Shown here piece after piece: positions 13,567 through 20,331 of a stretch of 20,331 bases of DNA; position 1 is the first letter of the stretch; every line of letters begins with the position of its first letter. Source of the DNA: JAVBPP01 sp031549535. Lineage in GTDB: Bacteria > Bacillota > Clostridia > Oscillospirales > Acutalibacteraceae. The stretch spans positions 1-20,331 of the forward strand of contig JAVBPP010000037.1 of NCBI GenBank assembly GCA_031549535.1, given 5' to 3'. The translations under genes were made by a program, and so were the position numbers. The notes below the pieces were generated by a model. The model was not told where the DNA came from. It made no database searches and saw nothing but the letters and a program-made list of their open reading frames with translations.

Positions 13567-14790
13567 ATGCAAAAAGAGCTTGATTTTACCCCCATCTTCC
13601 GCTTCATGGTTTGCAGTGATGTGCATTACAAGGATGAGCCATCCCTGGAGCGGGAGCGTTTTGAGAAGGCGATTGAAACCGCCTACCGCATTGCGCGGGA
13701 GGATGCGGCGCACCCAACGCTGGACGCGCTGTTTGTCGTGGGAGATTTTGCCGACAGGGGCAGTGAAATTCAAATGCAGGCGTTTCATGAATCGCTGCGC
13801 CTGCTAAGGCCGGAGACACAGGTGGTTTTGTCCACCGCGAGCCATGAATATAACAGCAACAGCGGCGGCGTGGAGGGTGCTTATGAAAAGCTTTGGCGCA
13901 TCTTTGGCCAAAAGCCGGATGTGCATGCGATTATCAACGGCTTTCACTGTATCAGCGTTTCCCCCTCCCACGGCTGCAATTTCAATGAGGAGAAACGGCA
14001 GTGGGTCAAGCGGGAGCTGGCTCTTGCCGCGCAGGATGACCCAAAGAAAGCGATTTTCTTTTTTCAGCATCCCCATATTACGGGTACGGTTTACGGCAGC
14101 ATCTGCTGGGGTGAGGATGAGTTGATTCCATATTTGATGAACTATCCGCAGCTGATTGACTTCTCCGGCCATTCCCACGCGCCCATCAATGACCCGCGCT
14201 CCATTCATCAGGAATATTTCACCAGCCTTGGCACGGGAACACTGAGCTATTTTGAGTTGGATGAATTTGATAAGGTCTATGGCACTGTGCCGCCGAACGC
14301 CCACAACGCAGCGCAAATGCTTATTGTGGAGGCGGACGCGCAGAGCCGTGTGCGTATTTATCCCTACGACCTCATCTCGGGCAATTATTTCCCCTTCGTC
14401 TGGCGCATCGACACCCCGCATGACCCGGCCAGCTTTACCTATACCAACGACCGGTTTGACACGGGCGTTGCCCCCTATTTTACAGCGGATGCCAAGGCTG
14501 TTCTCACAGCGCTGGATGCGGAAAGCTGCGAAATCACCTTTGACCAGGCGAAGATTGAGCGGGAATATGTGGACGACTATGTCATTCGTATCTATGAAAG
14601 CCAGAGCGGCGTTGTCGCCAAACAAATCGGCATCTGGTCGGAATATTATTTTTACGATATGCCGCAGCGTTTGAGCGTAAAAAGTGACGGGTTGAAGCCG
14701 GGGATGGACTACACCGCCGAAATACAGGCGCGCTCTTTCTGGGGCAATGTCTCGCAACAAAAGCTTAGCCTGCGCTTCACTACGAAATAA
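13567..14790 (+). CDS. Calcineurin-like metallophosphoesterase, 407 aa
   Basis: The ATG at 13567 follows AAGGAG by eight bases. The di-metal phosphoesterase core is present: Asp18 and His20 in CSDVHY, Asp60 in GDFADRG, a His pair in FFFQHPHITGT (168, 170), and GHSH (201-204). The usual GNH(D/E) block reads ASHE (91-94), so the metal-ligand Asn is replaced by Ser92, which is odd for an active enzyme. After about residue 280 a separate beta-rich C-terminal domain (Ig/FN3-like, with 'YVIRIYES' and 'YTAEIQARSFWGN') is attached. There is no signal peptide. The stop TAA shares its last A with the ATG of the next gene (TAATG), so translation is coupled to the fused ETF. The substrate is unknown; phosphodiester or nucleotide targets are possible. 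Confidence 0.9.
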   Translation: MQKELDFTPIFRFMVCSDVHYKDEPSLERERFEKAIETAYRIAREDAAHPTLDALFVVGDFADRGSEIQMQAFHESLRLLRPETQVVLSTASHEYNSNSGGVEGAYEKLWRIFGQKPDVHAIINGFHCISVSPSHGCNFNEEKRQWVKRELALAAQDDPKKAIFFFQHPHITGTVYGSICWGEDELIPYLMNYPQLIDFSGHSHAPINDPRSIHQEYFTSLGTGTLSYFELDEFDKVYGTVPPNAHNAAQMLIVEADAQSRVRIYPYDLISGNYFPFVWRIDTPHDPASFTYTNDRFDTGVAPYFTADAKAVLTALDAESCEITFDQAKIEREYVDDYVIRIYESQSGVVAKQIGIWSEYYFYDMPQRLSVKSDGLKPGMDYTAEIQARSFWGNVSQQKLSLRFTTK

Positions 14791-16481
14791 TGCGTGTACT
14801 AGTTTGTTATAAGCTGCTTCCGGACTTCGAGCAGATTTTGCCCGGGGACTGGGAGCATTTTAGCATGAGCACGGATATCGGCTATGCAAAGCGTGTGCTC
14901 AATTGCTTTGACGAATCCGCGCTGGAGCTTGCGTTGCAGCTGCGGGACGCCTGCGGTTGCACGGTGGACGCCGTAACAGTCGGCACCGCGCCGCCTGCAT
15001 ATTTGCGCAAGACACTGTTTGCGGTCGGCTTTCAAGAGCTGTATGTGCTGCAAAGCTCCCCCTGTGAGTTTTGTACGCGGGAGATAAGCGAATTGTTAGC
15101 GGCGTTTGTGCGGGAACAGCCCTATGAGCTCATCCTCTGCGGTGCTCAGGCGGGTTATGCGGATAGCGGCATGCTCCCGCTCCTGCTCGCGCAATCCTTG
15201 GGGTTGCCCGTGTATACCCAATTGCAGTCCTTGGAAATGCACGGAGATACGTTGGAAGTCACAAGGCTGACAGACAGCGGCGTCTGCCGCATGTCCGCTC
15301 CGCTGCCGGCGCTTTGTACGGTAGGCAATTCTCCGGTCGCCGCGCTGCGCCCCGCAACCCTGCGCACAAAGCTGGAAGCGGAAAAAAGGGAAATCACGCT
15401 GCGGGAGCTGCCGCCGATACAGTCTGCTGCGCAGCCCGTTCTTTCGCCCGTATCCTCCGCTCGCCGCTGCCGTTTTGCCGAAAAAGAGGAGCTCCTCGCG
15501 CTCCTGACGGGCGAGGGACAGGCAGTGCAGCCGAGCGTGCAGCCGCAAAAAGCACAGCCCGGCAAGGCGCTGCGCATCGCCTATGCCCTGCCGGGCGGTG
15601 ATGGAGCGCCTTTGGGGAGCCTGTTGCAACTGACGGCGGGGCTGACAAAGGTGAGTGAAACGCTCCTTGTGCCGGGCTTTGTGCAGATGTTTCCCTTGCC
15701 GGATTCGGTCAGCCGGGTGCTGTATTGCAAGGGCGGCAGTACCGATGCGCAGCTGCAATGGCTGGCTAGGCGTGTGCGGGAAATGAAGCCGGAGCTGCTG
15801 CTGTTCCCCGGTAGCTTTGCGGGGCAGGAATATGCCGTACGGATTTCTGCCATTTTGGGCTGCGGCTGCATTACGCAGGTGCAGGCGTTGGATGGCGGAA
15901 CCGCGCTGCGGCGCGTGATGAGCAACCATATGCAGCAGGAGCTGCCGCTGTCGGACTTTACGGTTTTGGCGGCGGCGCGCGGTCTTGCAGGCAAGGAATT
16001 TATCGAGAGAGAACCAGGTTTACGCTGGGAAGAAATTCCGCTTACGCAGGATGAGCCGGACTCGGGGGTTCTGTTGGAACAGTTCGCAGCGGAACAGGAT
16101 ACGGCGATTGAAAGCGCGCAGCGGCTGATTGTGGCCGGAAAAGGCATGGGATCAAAAGAGGCCTGTGACGCCCTGCGGCAGTTGGCGCAGCGCCTGGGCT
16201 TTTCCCTTGCGTTCACCCGCCCGGCGGCGGTAAACGGCTGGGGGGGCTTGGAACAGGTGGTGGGTCAGTCCGGCAAAGTCACCGCGCCTAAAATTTGCTT
16301 AACCCTCGGCGTTTCCGGCTCCTGTGCGTTTTTGGCGGGGGTGGAGCAGGCGCAAACGATGATAGCCGTCAACACGGACCCGCACGCACCCATATTTAAG
16401 GCGGCGGATATCGGAATTGTGGCTGATGTAAAGGATGTTATGGAGTTGTTGCATGATGTTTCGAGCACTGCGTTCCGGTGA
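14790..16481 (+). CDS. Fused electron-transfer flavoprotein, EtfB-EtfA single chain, 563 aa
   Basis: An EtfB-like half (about 1-235; DESALELALQLRD at 41-53) is joined by a Gln/Pro-rich linker (about 236-258) to an EtfA-like half (about 260-563). The C-terminal FAD domain shows RLIVAGKGMGS (445-455), VGQSGKVTAPK (491-501), GVSGSCAFLAG (507-517) and NTDPHAPIF (528-536). ETFs pass electrons between flavin dehydrogenases and other carriers, and are normally two chains, so the fusion is notable. Two signatures are weak. The EtfB half lacks the DGDTAQ nucleotide motif (GYADSGM at the equivalent place). The EtfA half lacks the Gln-His of 'GISGAIQHLAG'. There is no ribosome binding site; translation depends on the upstream phosphoesterase (TAATG). 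It overlaps the next gene by 29 bases and probably serves that oxidase. Confidence 0.9.
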   Translation: MRVLVCYKLLPDFEQILPGDWEHFSMSTDIGYAKRVLNCFDESALELALQLRDACGCTVDAVTVGTAPPAYLRKTLFAVGFQELYVLQSSPCEFCTREISELLAAFVREQPYELILCGAQAGYADSGMLPLLLAQSLGLPVYTQLQSLEMHGDTLEVTRLTDSGVCRMSAPLPALCTVGNSPVAALRPATLRTKLEAEKREITLRELPPIQSAAQPVLSPVSSARRCRFAEKEELLALLTGEGQAVQPSVQPQKAQPGKALRIAYALPGGDGAPLGSLLQLTAGLTKVSETLLVPGFVQMFPLPDSVSRVLYCKGGSTDAQLQWLARRVREMKPELLLFPGSFAGQEYAVRISAILGCGCITQVQALDGGTALRRVMSNHMQQELPLSDFTVLAAARGLAGKEFIEREPGLRWEEIPLTQDEPDSGVLLEQFAAEQDTAIESAQRLIVAGKGMGSKEACDALRQLAQRLGFSLAFTRPAAVNGWGGLEQVVGQSGKVTAPKICLTLGVSGSCAFLAGVEQAQTMIAVNTDPHAPIFKAADIGIVADVKDVMELLHDVSSTAFR

Positions 16482-17964
16482 GGAAAGCTTGCTTCTGGAT
16501 GAATCGCGTCTGCGCGGAAACGCAGAGGGCGTTGCCTTTGTGCGCGAAACGGCGGAACTGGTACAAGCGCTGGGTGAAATAGACCGGCGGCGCGCGCGTG
16601 TCACGGTGCAGGGCAGCCGCACCGGCCTTATGGGCGGCGCGGTGCCGCAGGGCGGCTACCTCATCAACCTGCAAAATATGAACCGAATCCTTGCCCTGCG
16701 CGAGGAAGGCGGCTGCTTTTTCCTGCGGGTGCAGGCGGGTGTGAGCCTGGAGCAGATAGCGCGTTTCTGCGCCCACCCCGTGCCGCAGGATGGCTGGTCC
16801 GCGGAATCCACAGCGGCGCTGCAGGCGCTCACCCATTCCCCGAGGCAGTTTTTCGCTCCGAATCCCACGGAGCAAAGCGCCACAATCGGCGCGGCCTTCG
16901 CCTTAAATGCGGGCGGATGCAATGCGCTGCGCTGTGGGCGGGTGGCGGAGCAGGTGACGGCGCTTAGCTGGGTCACGCCACAGGGCGGGCGCTTGGAACT
17001 GCGGCGCGGGCAGGCTTGTTTTACGGCTGCGGGCTGCCGATTGCCGGACGGCAGGCAATTGCCTCTAACAGGGCAGGGCTTCACGCCGATTCCGGAAAAA
17101 CTCCCGGCTCCGGGGATGGATTTTATTGACTTCCTCGCGGGCAGCGCCTGCACCCGGGGCGTTGCGGCGGAATTGGAGCTGCGCCTTGCGCGGCGGCCCG
17201 AATGCTCGTGGGCGGTGCTCTACTTTTTTTCGGGGGAAGAGCAGGCAATGTGCTTTTTGGATTTTTTACGCAGTCAACAAGCAGAGGCTCTGTATGCCTG
17301 CGAGTTTTATGACCGTATGGTGTTAACGCTCCTTGCGCAAAACAAACGGCAGAGTGCCGCGCTGAAAGGTCTTGCGGATTTTCCGGATTCCGGTGCGGCT
17401 CTTTATGTGGAGCTGTGCGGGGAGGAAGAGGAGGCCCTGCAGGCGCTGTTGCTTGCCCAGTTGGAGGCATATTTAGCCTGCGGCGGTGCAGAGGAAAACG
17501 CCTGGGCGGCGGGCAGCCTGAGCGAGGCGGAGCCGTTTCGCCGCTTGCGCCACGCCGTTCCGGAATTGCTGAACAGCCGCCTGGACGAGCTGCGCTTAGT
17601 CTACCCGGAGCTTGTGAAAACCACCGCAGATTACAGCGCCAAGCCGGAGCTTGCCGCGCAGTATTTAGCGATGTACCGTTCAGCCATCGAAACAAGCGGC
17701 ATCGAGGGCTATGTGTTCGGCCATATCTATGAAAATCATCTGCACGTCAATCTGCTGCCGCGCTCGCGGGAGGAGCAGGCGGTTTACCGGGATTTGCTGC
17801 AACAATGGGGGGAGCAAACCTGCGCACAGGGTGGCAGTCTGGCGGCGGAAAACGGTATTGGGCGCAGCAAAACATGGCTGCGGGAACGGTTTCTCACGCA
17901 GGAGCAACGCGCGGCATATCAACAGCTTCAATTATTTTTTGACCCAAACGGGATTATGGATTGA
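16453..17964 (+). CDS. FAD-linked oxidase, GlcD/D-lactate dehydrogenase type, 503 aa
   Basis: The start at 16453 follows GGAG by seven bases and lies inside the ETF fusion gene. The FAD-binding domain has GSRTGLMGGAVP (54-65), FAPNPTEQSATIG (134-146) and NAGG (152-155), as in glycolate and D-lactate dehydrogenases. The C-terminal domain has GHIYENHLHVNLLP (423-436), the counterpart of the GHxGDGNxH metal/substrate motif with 'GDGN' changed. It also has AENGIGRSK (465-473) in place of EHGIG, and ends FFDPNGIMD. The family oxidises 2-hydroxyacids, and ETF-linked versions (as in the Acetobacterium lactate dehydrogenase complex) donate or accept electrons through EtfAB. With ETF genes on both sides, this is the likely catalytic partner. 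The altered residues make the substrate uncertain. Confidence 0.88.
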   Translation: MMFRALRSGEESLLLDESRLRGNAEGVAFVRETAELVQALGEIDRRRARVTVQGSRTGLMGGAVPQGGYLINLQNMNRILALREEGGCFFLRVQAGVSLEQIARFCAHPVPQDGWSAESTAALQALTHSPRQFFAPNPTEQSATIGAAFALNAGGCNALRCGRVAEQVTALSWVTPQGGRLELRRGQACFTAAGCRLPDGRQLPLTGQGFTPIPEKLPAPGMDFIDFLAGSACTRGVAAELELRLARRPECSWAVLYFFSGEEQAMCFLDFLRSQQAEALYACEFYDRMVLTLLAQNKRQSAALKGLADFPDSGAALYVELCGEEEEALQALLLAQLEAYLACGGAEENAWAAGSLSEAEPFRRLRHAVPELLNSRLDELRLVYPELVKTTADYSAKPELAAQYLAMYRSAIETSGIEGYVFGHIYENHLHVNLLPRSREEQAVYRDLLQQWGEQTCAQGGSLAAENGIGRSKTWLRERFLTQEQRAAYQQLQLFFDPNGIMD

Positions 17965-17976
17965 GGGGGGAGAGCC

Positions 17977-18747
17977 TTGCGCATTGCGGTTTGTATCAAA
18001 CAGGTGGCGGGCGGAGGAGCCGCGCTGGACAGCGGCGGTATCCTGCAGCGCAGTGCTGCGGATAGTGTACTAAACCCCTATGATGTATATGCCATTGAGG
18101 CGGCCTTGCAGCTGTCAGATGAGGTAACGGCCTTTTCCATGGGGCCGGCAAGTGCCGGGAAGGCGCTGCGCGAGGCGCTGGCCATGGGGGTGGGGGAGGC
18201 CTGCCTGCTCAGTGACCCGGCCTTTGCGGGGGCGGATGTCTATGCCACGGCGCATACGATTGCGGCGGGGATACGGGTTTACGGCGCGTTTGATTGCGTA
18301 ATTTGCGGGCAGCAGACAACGGACGGGGACACCGCCCAGCTACCCTATGCCCTGGGCGTGCAGCTTGGTTACCCCACAGTCGGTTGGGTGACCGCGCTTT
18401 CAAACAAAGGAGAAAACTTGCAGTTGACGCAGGAACTGACCGGCTCTGTGCAGGTGTTAGAGCTGAGTCCGCCTCTGGTATTGGCCATCAGCCCGGATGC
18501 CGTTTCACCCCGCCAAGTAACTCTAAAAAACAGATTGCACGCACAAAAGCAGGAAATTCGCAGGCTGACACTGGCGGATTTGCCGGATAAAGACCCAGCG
18601 CATTACGGCTTAACGGGTTCGCCGACCCGGGTGAAGCGCGTATTTCAGCCGGAGCTGACCCGTCGGGCGGAGCCGATTTATGCCTCGGCGGAGGAGGGCG
18701 CCGCCATCGTGCTGCGCGAACTGCGGGAGGGGGAGAGGCATGGCTGA
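17977..18747 (+). CDS. etfB: Electron-transfer flavoprotein beta subunit, 256 aa
   Basis: The start is TTG at 17977 after GGGGGGAG, 12 bases past the oxidase stop. The fold signature runs MRIAVCIKQV, NPYDVYAIEAAL (33-44), SMGP, FAGADVYATAHTIA (83-96), then CGQQTTDGDTAQLPYALG (110-127). The DGDTAQ motif and the 'FAGAD..AT..TIA' stretch are those of clostridial EtfB proteins, including bifurcating ones where the beta flavin meets NAD(H). Unlike the fused copy, its nucleotide motif is intact. Together with the next gene it makes a second, conventional ETF heterodimer. The end overlaps the next start by eight bases (ATGGCTGA). Confidence 0.93.
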   Translation: MRIAVCIKQVAGGGAALDSGGILQRSAADSVLNPYDVYAIEAALQLSDEVTAFSMGPASAGKALREALAMGVGEACLLSDPAFAGADVYATAHTIAAGIRVYGAFDCVICGQQTTDGDTAQLPYALGVQLGYPTVGWVTALSNKGENLQLTQELTGSVQVLELSPPLVLAISPDAVSPRQVTLKNRLHAQKQEIRRLTLADLPDKDPAHYGLTGSPTRVKRVFQPELTRRAEPIYASAEEGAAIVLRELREGERHG

Positions 18748-19702
18748 TGTATTGGTATGGCTCCAGGTGCAAGGGGGAGCCCTGCACGCCGTCTCCCGTG
18801 AATCAATCGCCTGTGCACGGCAGTTGGCGCAGGAGAGCGGCGGACGAGCCTATGGCGTTTGTGTCTGTGCCTTCTGCCCGGAAACGCTGCTTCGGGAGAT
18901 GCAGGATTGCGGCCTTTGCGAAGTGGATATCTATGAGTCGCCGGACTACCGTGTTTTCTTTGCCCGCAGCTACGCAAACGCCCTTGTGAGCAGTGTGCGG
19001 CGGCTGCAGCCGGCGGCTGTCTTAGTCGGCGCAACGCTGGAGGGGCGTGCGCTGGCACCAACGGCGGCAAGTTTACTGCAAACGGGGGTTACGGCGGATT
19101 GTACTGCCCTTGCTTGGGATGAAAACGGCCTGTTGCTGCAAACGCGCCCGGCCTTTGGCGGGGATGTGATGGCTGAAATCATAACGCCAACCGCTCGTCC
19201 GCAAATCGCAACCGTGCGCGGCGCTGTGTTGCCGTGGCAGGGTCTCCCGCAGCAGGGCGAAACAAAACTATCACGATATAGCGTGGAAATGGGTGCGTTG
19301 CCCGGCGTGCTTCAACCGCAGGCGACACAAGCAGAAGCCGCTCGGGAGGATATTATCCTTGCCCTCGGCGGCGCTCTGCGGGAGAAAGAGGAACTTGCCT
19401 TTTTTTCGGCGCTGTGCGAAAAACTGGGAGCGGGGTTGTATGGTTCGCGCAGCCTGGTGCAGCGCGGCTGGCTGCCGCAGACGCGGCAAATCGGTCTAAG
19501 CGGCTGCAGCGTTGCGCCAAAACTGCTTATCGCGCTTGGTATCTCCGGCTCGGTGCAGTTTTTGGCGGGTATTACGCAGGCAAGGCGCGTTGTGGCAGTG
19601 AATACGGATGAAAACGCGCCCATTTTGCGCCGCGCGGATGTACCGCTGGTGGGTGATTTATTTTCCATCTCCCGGATACTTTACGAGGCGGAGAATTTGT
19701 GA
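18740..19702 (+). CDS. etfA: Electron-transfer flavoprotein alpha subunit, 320 aa
   Basis: The ATG at 18740 has GGGAG/GAGAGG upstream and overlaps the etfB stop. The N-terminal domain has GATLEGRALAPTAA (97-110), TGVTADCTAL (115-124) and TRPAFGGDVMAEI (135-147), all typical of EtfA. The C-terminal FAD domain has SRSLVQRGWLP (236-246), RQIGLSGCSVAPK (249-261), GISGSVQFLAG (267-277) and NTDENAPI (288-295). Compared with the usual 'IGQSGKTV.P' and 'GISGAIQHLAG', Gln, Lys and His are changed to Leu, Cys and Phe, which should alter the flavin pocket. It is the last gene of the operon. It probably pairs with the preceding EtfB and exchanges electrons with one of the FAD oxidases. Confidence 0.92.
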   Translation: MADVLVWLQVQGGALHAVSRESIACARQLAQESGGRAYGVCVCAFCPETLLREMQDCGLCEVDIYESPDYRVFFARSYANALVSSVRRLQPAAVLVGATLEGRALAPTAASLLQTGVTADCTALAWDENGLLLQTRPAFGGDVMAEIITPTARPQIATVRGAVLPWQGLPQQGETKLSRYSVEMGALPGVLQPQATQAEAAREDIILALGGALREKEELAFFSALCEKLGAGLYGSRSLVQRGWLPQTRQIGLSGCSVAPKLLIALGISGSVQFLAGITQARRVVAVNTDENAPILRRADVPLVGDLFSISRILYEAENL

Positions 19703-19708
19703 TATGGT
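19680..19708 (+). promoter_or_regulatory. Possible extended -10 promoter overlapping the etfA stop
   Basis: TATGGT (19703-19708) is preceded directly by TGA (extended -10, and also the etfA stop codon). A weak TTTACG (19680-19685) is 17 bp upstream. It could drive the downstream membrane protein gene separately from the ETF operon. Confidence 0.35.
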
Positions 19709-19740
19709 AGGGATACCGGAATAAGGGGTGAGATACACGT

Positions 19741-20331
19741 TTGAGTAATTTACGCACAGAAAAGAGACTGCGCAACTATTCTAAGGTGGAATATAACCGC
19801 GCGCAAACGCGGCGGAAGAAGACAGAGGATGAGGCTGCGTCCCTTGCCCAGCGCGAAAGGCTGCTGCGCGTCAGCGGTACGTTGCGCCTGCTGATTGGCT
19901 GTGTAATGGCGCTTTTTGGCCTTGGTACGGATGCGTTGGTGCTCTTGAATCGAGTGCTGCAAACGATGGATACAAGCAATTATAACAGGCAGCTGTGGCT
20001 CTTGCTGGCAATCGGTCTGCTCGGCGTTCTGCTCGCGCGTTCCGGTGTAAAGAAGTTTCGCTTACACAAGCTTTATCGAAGCGTGAGCCTGCTTGTGCAA
20101 CAGACGCCTGAAACCACGGTAGCTGCCCTTTCCCGGCAGCTTGGGAAAAACGAAAAGCAATTCAAAAAGCAATTGTTAATCATTATGAAGCGTTCTTTGC
20201 TGCCCGGGAGCTACATGGACATAAAAACGAACGAAATCAAAAGCATGGCTCGATTCTACGCCGAAGAAAAAGAGAGGGTAATGGAGTACGAGCGCGCCAT
20301 CAAAGAAAAACCGGAGGACTGCGAGCGCGTA
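19741..20331 (+). CDS. Two-transmembrane protein with C-terminal helical domain, partial (3' end outside window)
   Basis: The frame opens with TTG at 19741 after AGGGGTGAG and stays open for 197 codons to the window end. The N-terminal 40 residues are strongly basic/charged (RTEKRLRNYSKVEYNRAQ). Two hydrophobic segments follow, at about 48-66 (LRLLIGCVMALFGLG) and 85-98 (LWLLLAIGLLGVLL). A cytoplasmic domain then contains TTVAALSRQLGKNEKQFKKQ and LLPGSYMDIKTNEI. That block resembles the winged-helix/PCI-like 'IA..L..s...v..dL..mi..g.f..aYiD' module of clostridial membrane proteins, sometimes near XpaC-type proteins. This is a resemblance from memory only. The charged end (EEKERVMEYERAIKEKPEDCERV) suggests a coiled coil. 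Function not assigned. Confidence 0.75.
   Translation, partial: MSNLRTEKRLRNYSKVEYNRAQTRRKKTEDEAASLAQRERLLRVSGTLRLLIGCVMALFGLGTDALVLLNRVLQTMDTSNYNRQLWLLLAIGLLGVLLARSGVKKFRLHKLYRSVSLLVQQTPETTVAALSRQLGKNEKQFKKQLLIIMKRSLLPGSYMDIKTNEIKSMARFYAEEKERVMEYERAIKEKPEDCERV

Noticed and set aside
13804..14760. Minus-strand frame (318 codons) inside the metallophosphoesterase
   Set aside because: All metallophosphoesterase motifs are on the plus strand. The antisense frame is a by-product of GC-rich codon use.

Overview
The window looks like a chromosomal segment of a Gram-positive, spore-forming Clostridia-type bacterium (Bacillota). The reasons are strong AGGAGG-like ribosome binding sites, TTG and GTG starts, sigma-A promoters with 17-bp spacers, BspA-type leucine-rich and Big_2 Ig-like surface proteins, electron-transfer flavoprotein (ETF) genes, and a small basic gene behind a sigma-G-like forespore promoter. 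No rRNA, tRNA, CRISPR array, transposase or phage gene was recognised.

Left part (1-9616), all minus strand. In transcription order from right to left: a secreted leucine-rich-repeat protein whose C-terminal Ig-like half (7055-8077) is cut off by one in-frame TAA; a two-gene membrane operon (zinc-ribbon/tandem-PspC protein, then a single-pass protein with a large extracytoplasmic part); a patatin phospholipase coupled to a D-2-hydroxyacid dehydrogenase; a 54-residue lysine-rich protein; and a 530-residue secreted protein. Palindromic repeats lie between them: two copies of a 67-bp element (1-67 and 6860-6926) and one 161-bp MITE-like element (1801-1961).

Middle (9617-10099): a 483-bp divergent intergenic region with a promoter at each end. 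Between them are a 14-bp palindrome, three tandem 11-bp repeats and a short alternating purine/pyrimidine CG tract.

Right part (10100-20331), all plus strand: an AGPS/GlcD-like FAD oxidase; a secreted, membrane-anchored protein with an Ig-like domain; a dispersed-looking palindromic repeat; then a tightly packed operon. The operon order is metallophosphoesterase, fused EtfB-EtfA, GlcD-like FAD oxidase, separate EtfB, separate EtfA. A two-transmembrane protein begins next and runs off the window.

The most distinctive system is this operon. It has two ETF sets, one of them a single-chain beta-alpha fusion with degenerate motifs, flanking one flavin dehydrogenase and co-translated with a phosphoesterase. 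The likely theme is oxidation of a 2-hydroxyacid or similar substrate coupled to flavin-based electron transfer. Substrate and acceptors cannot be read from the sequence.
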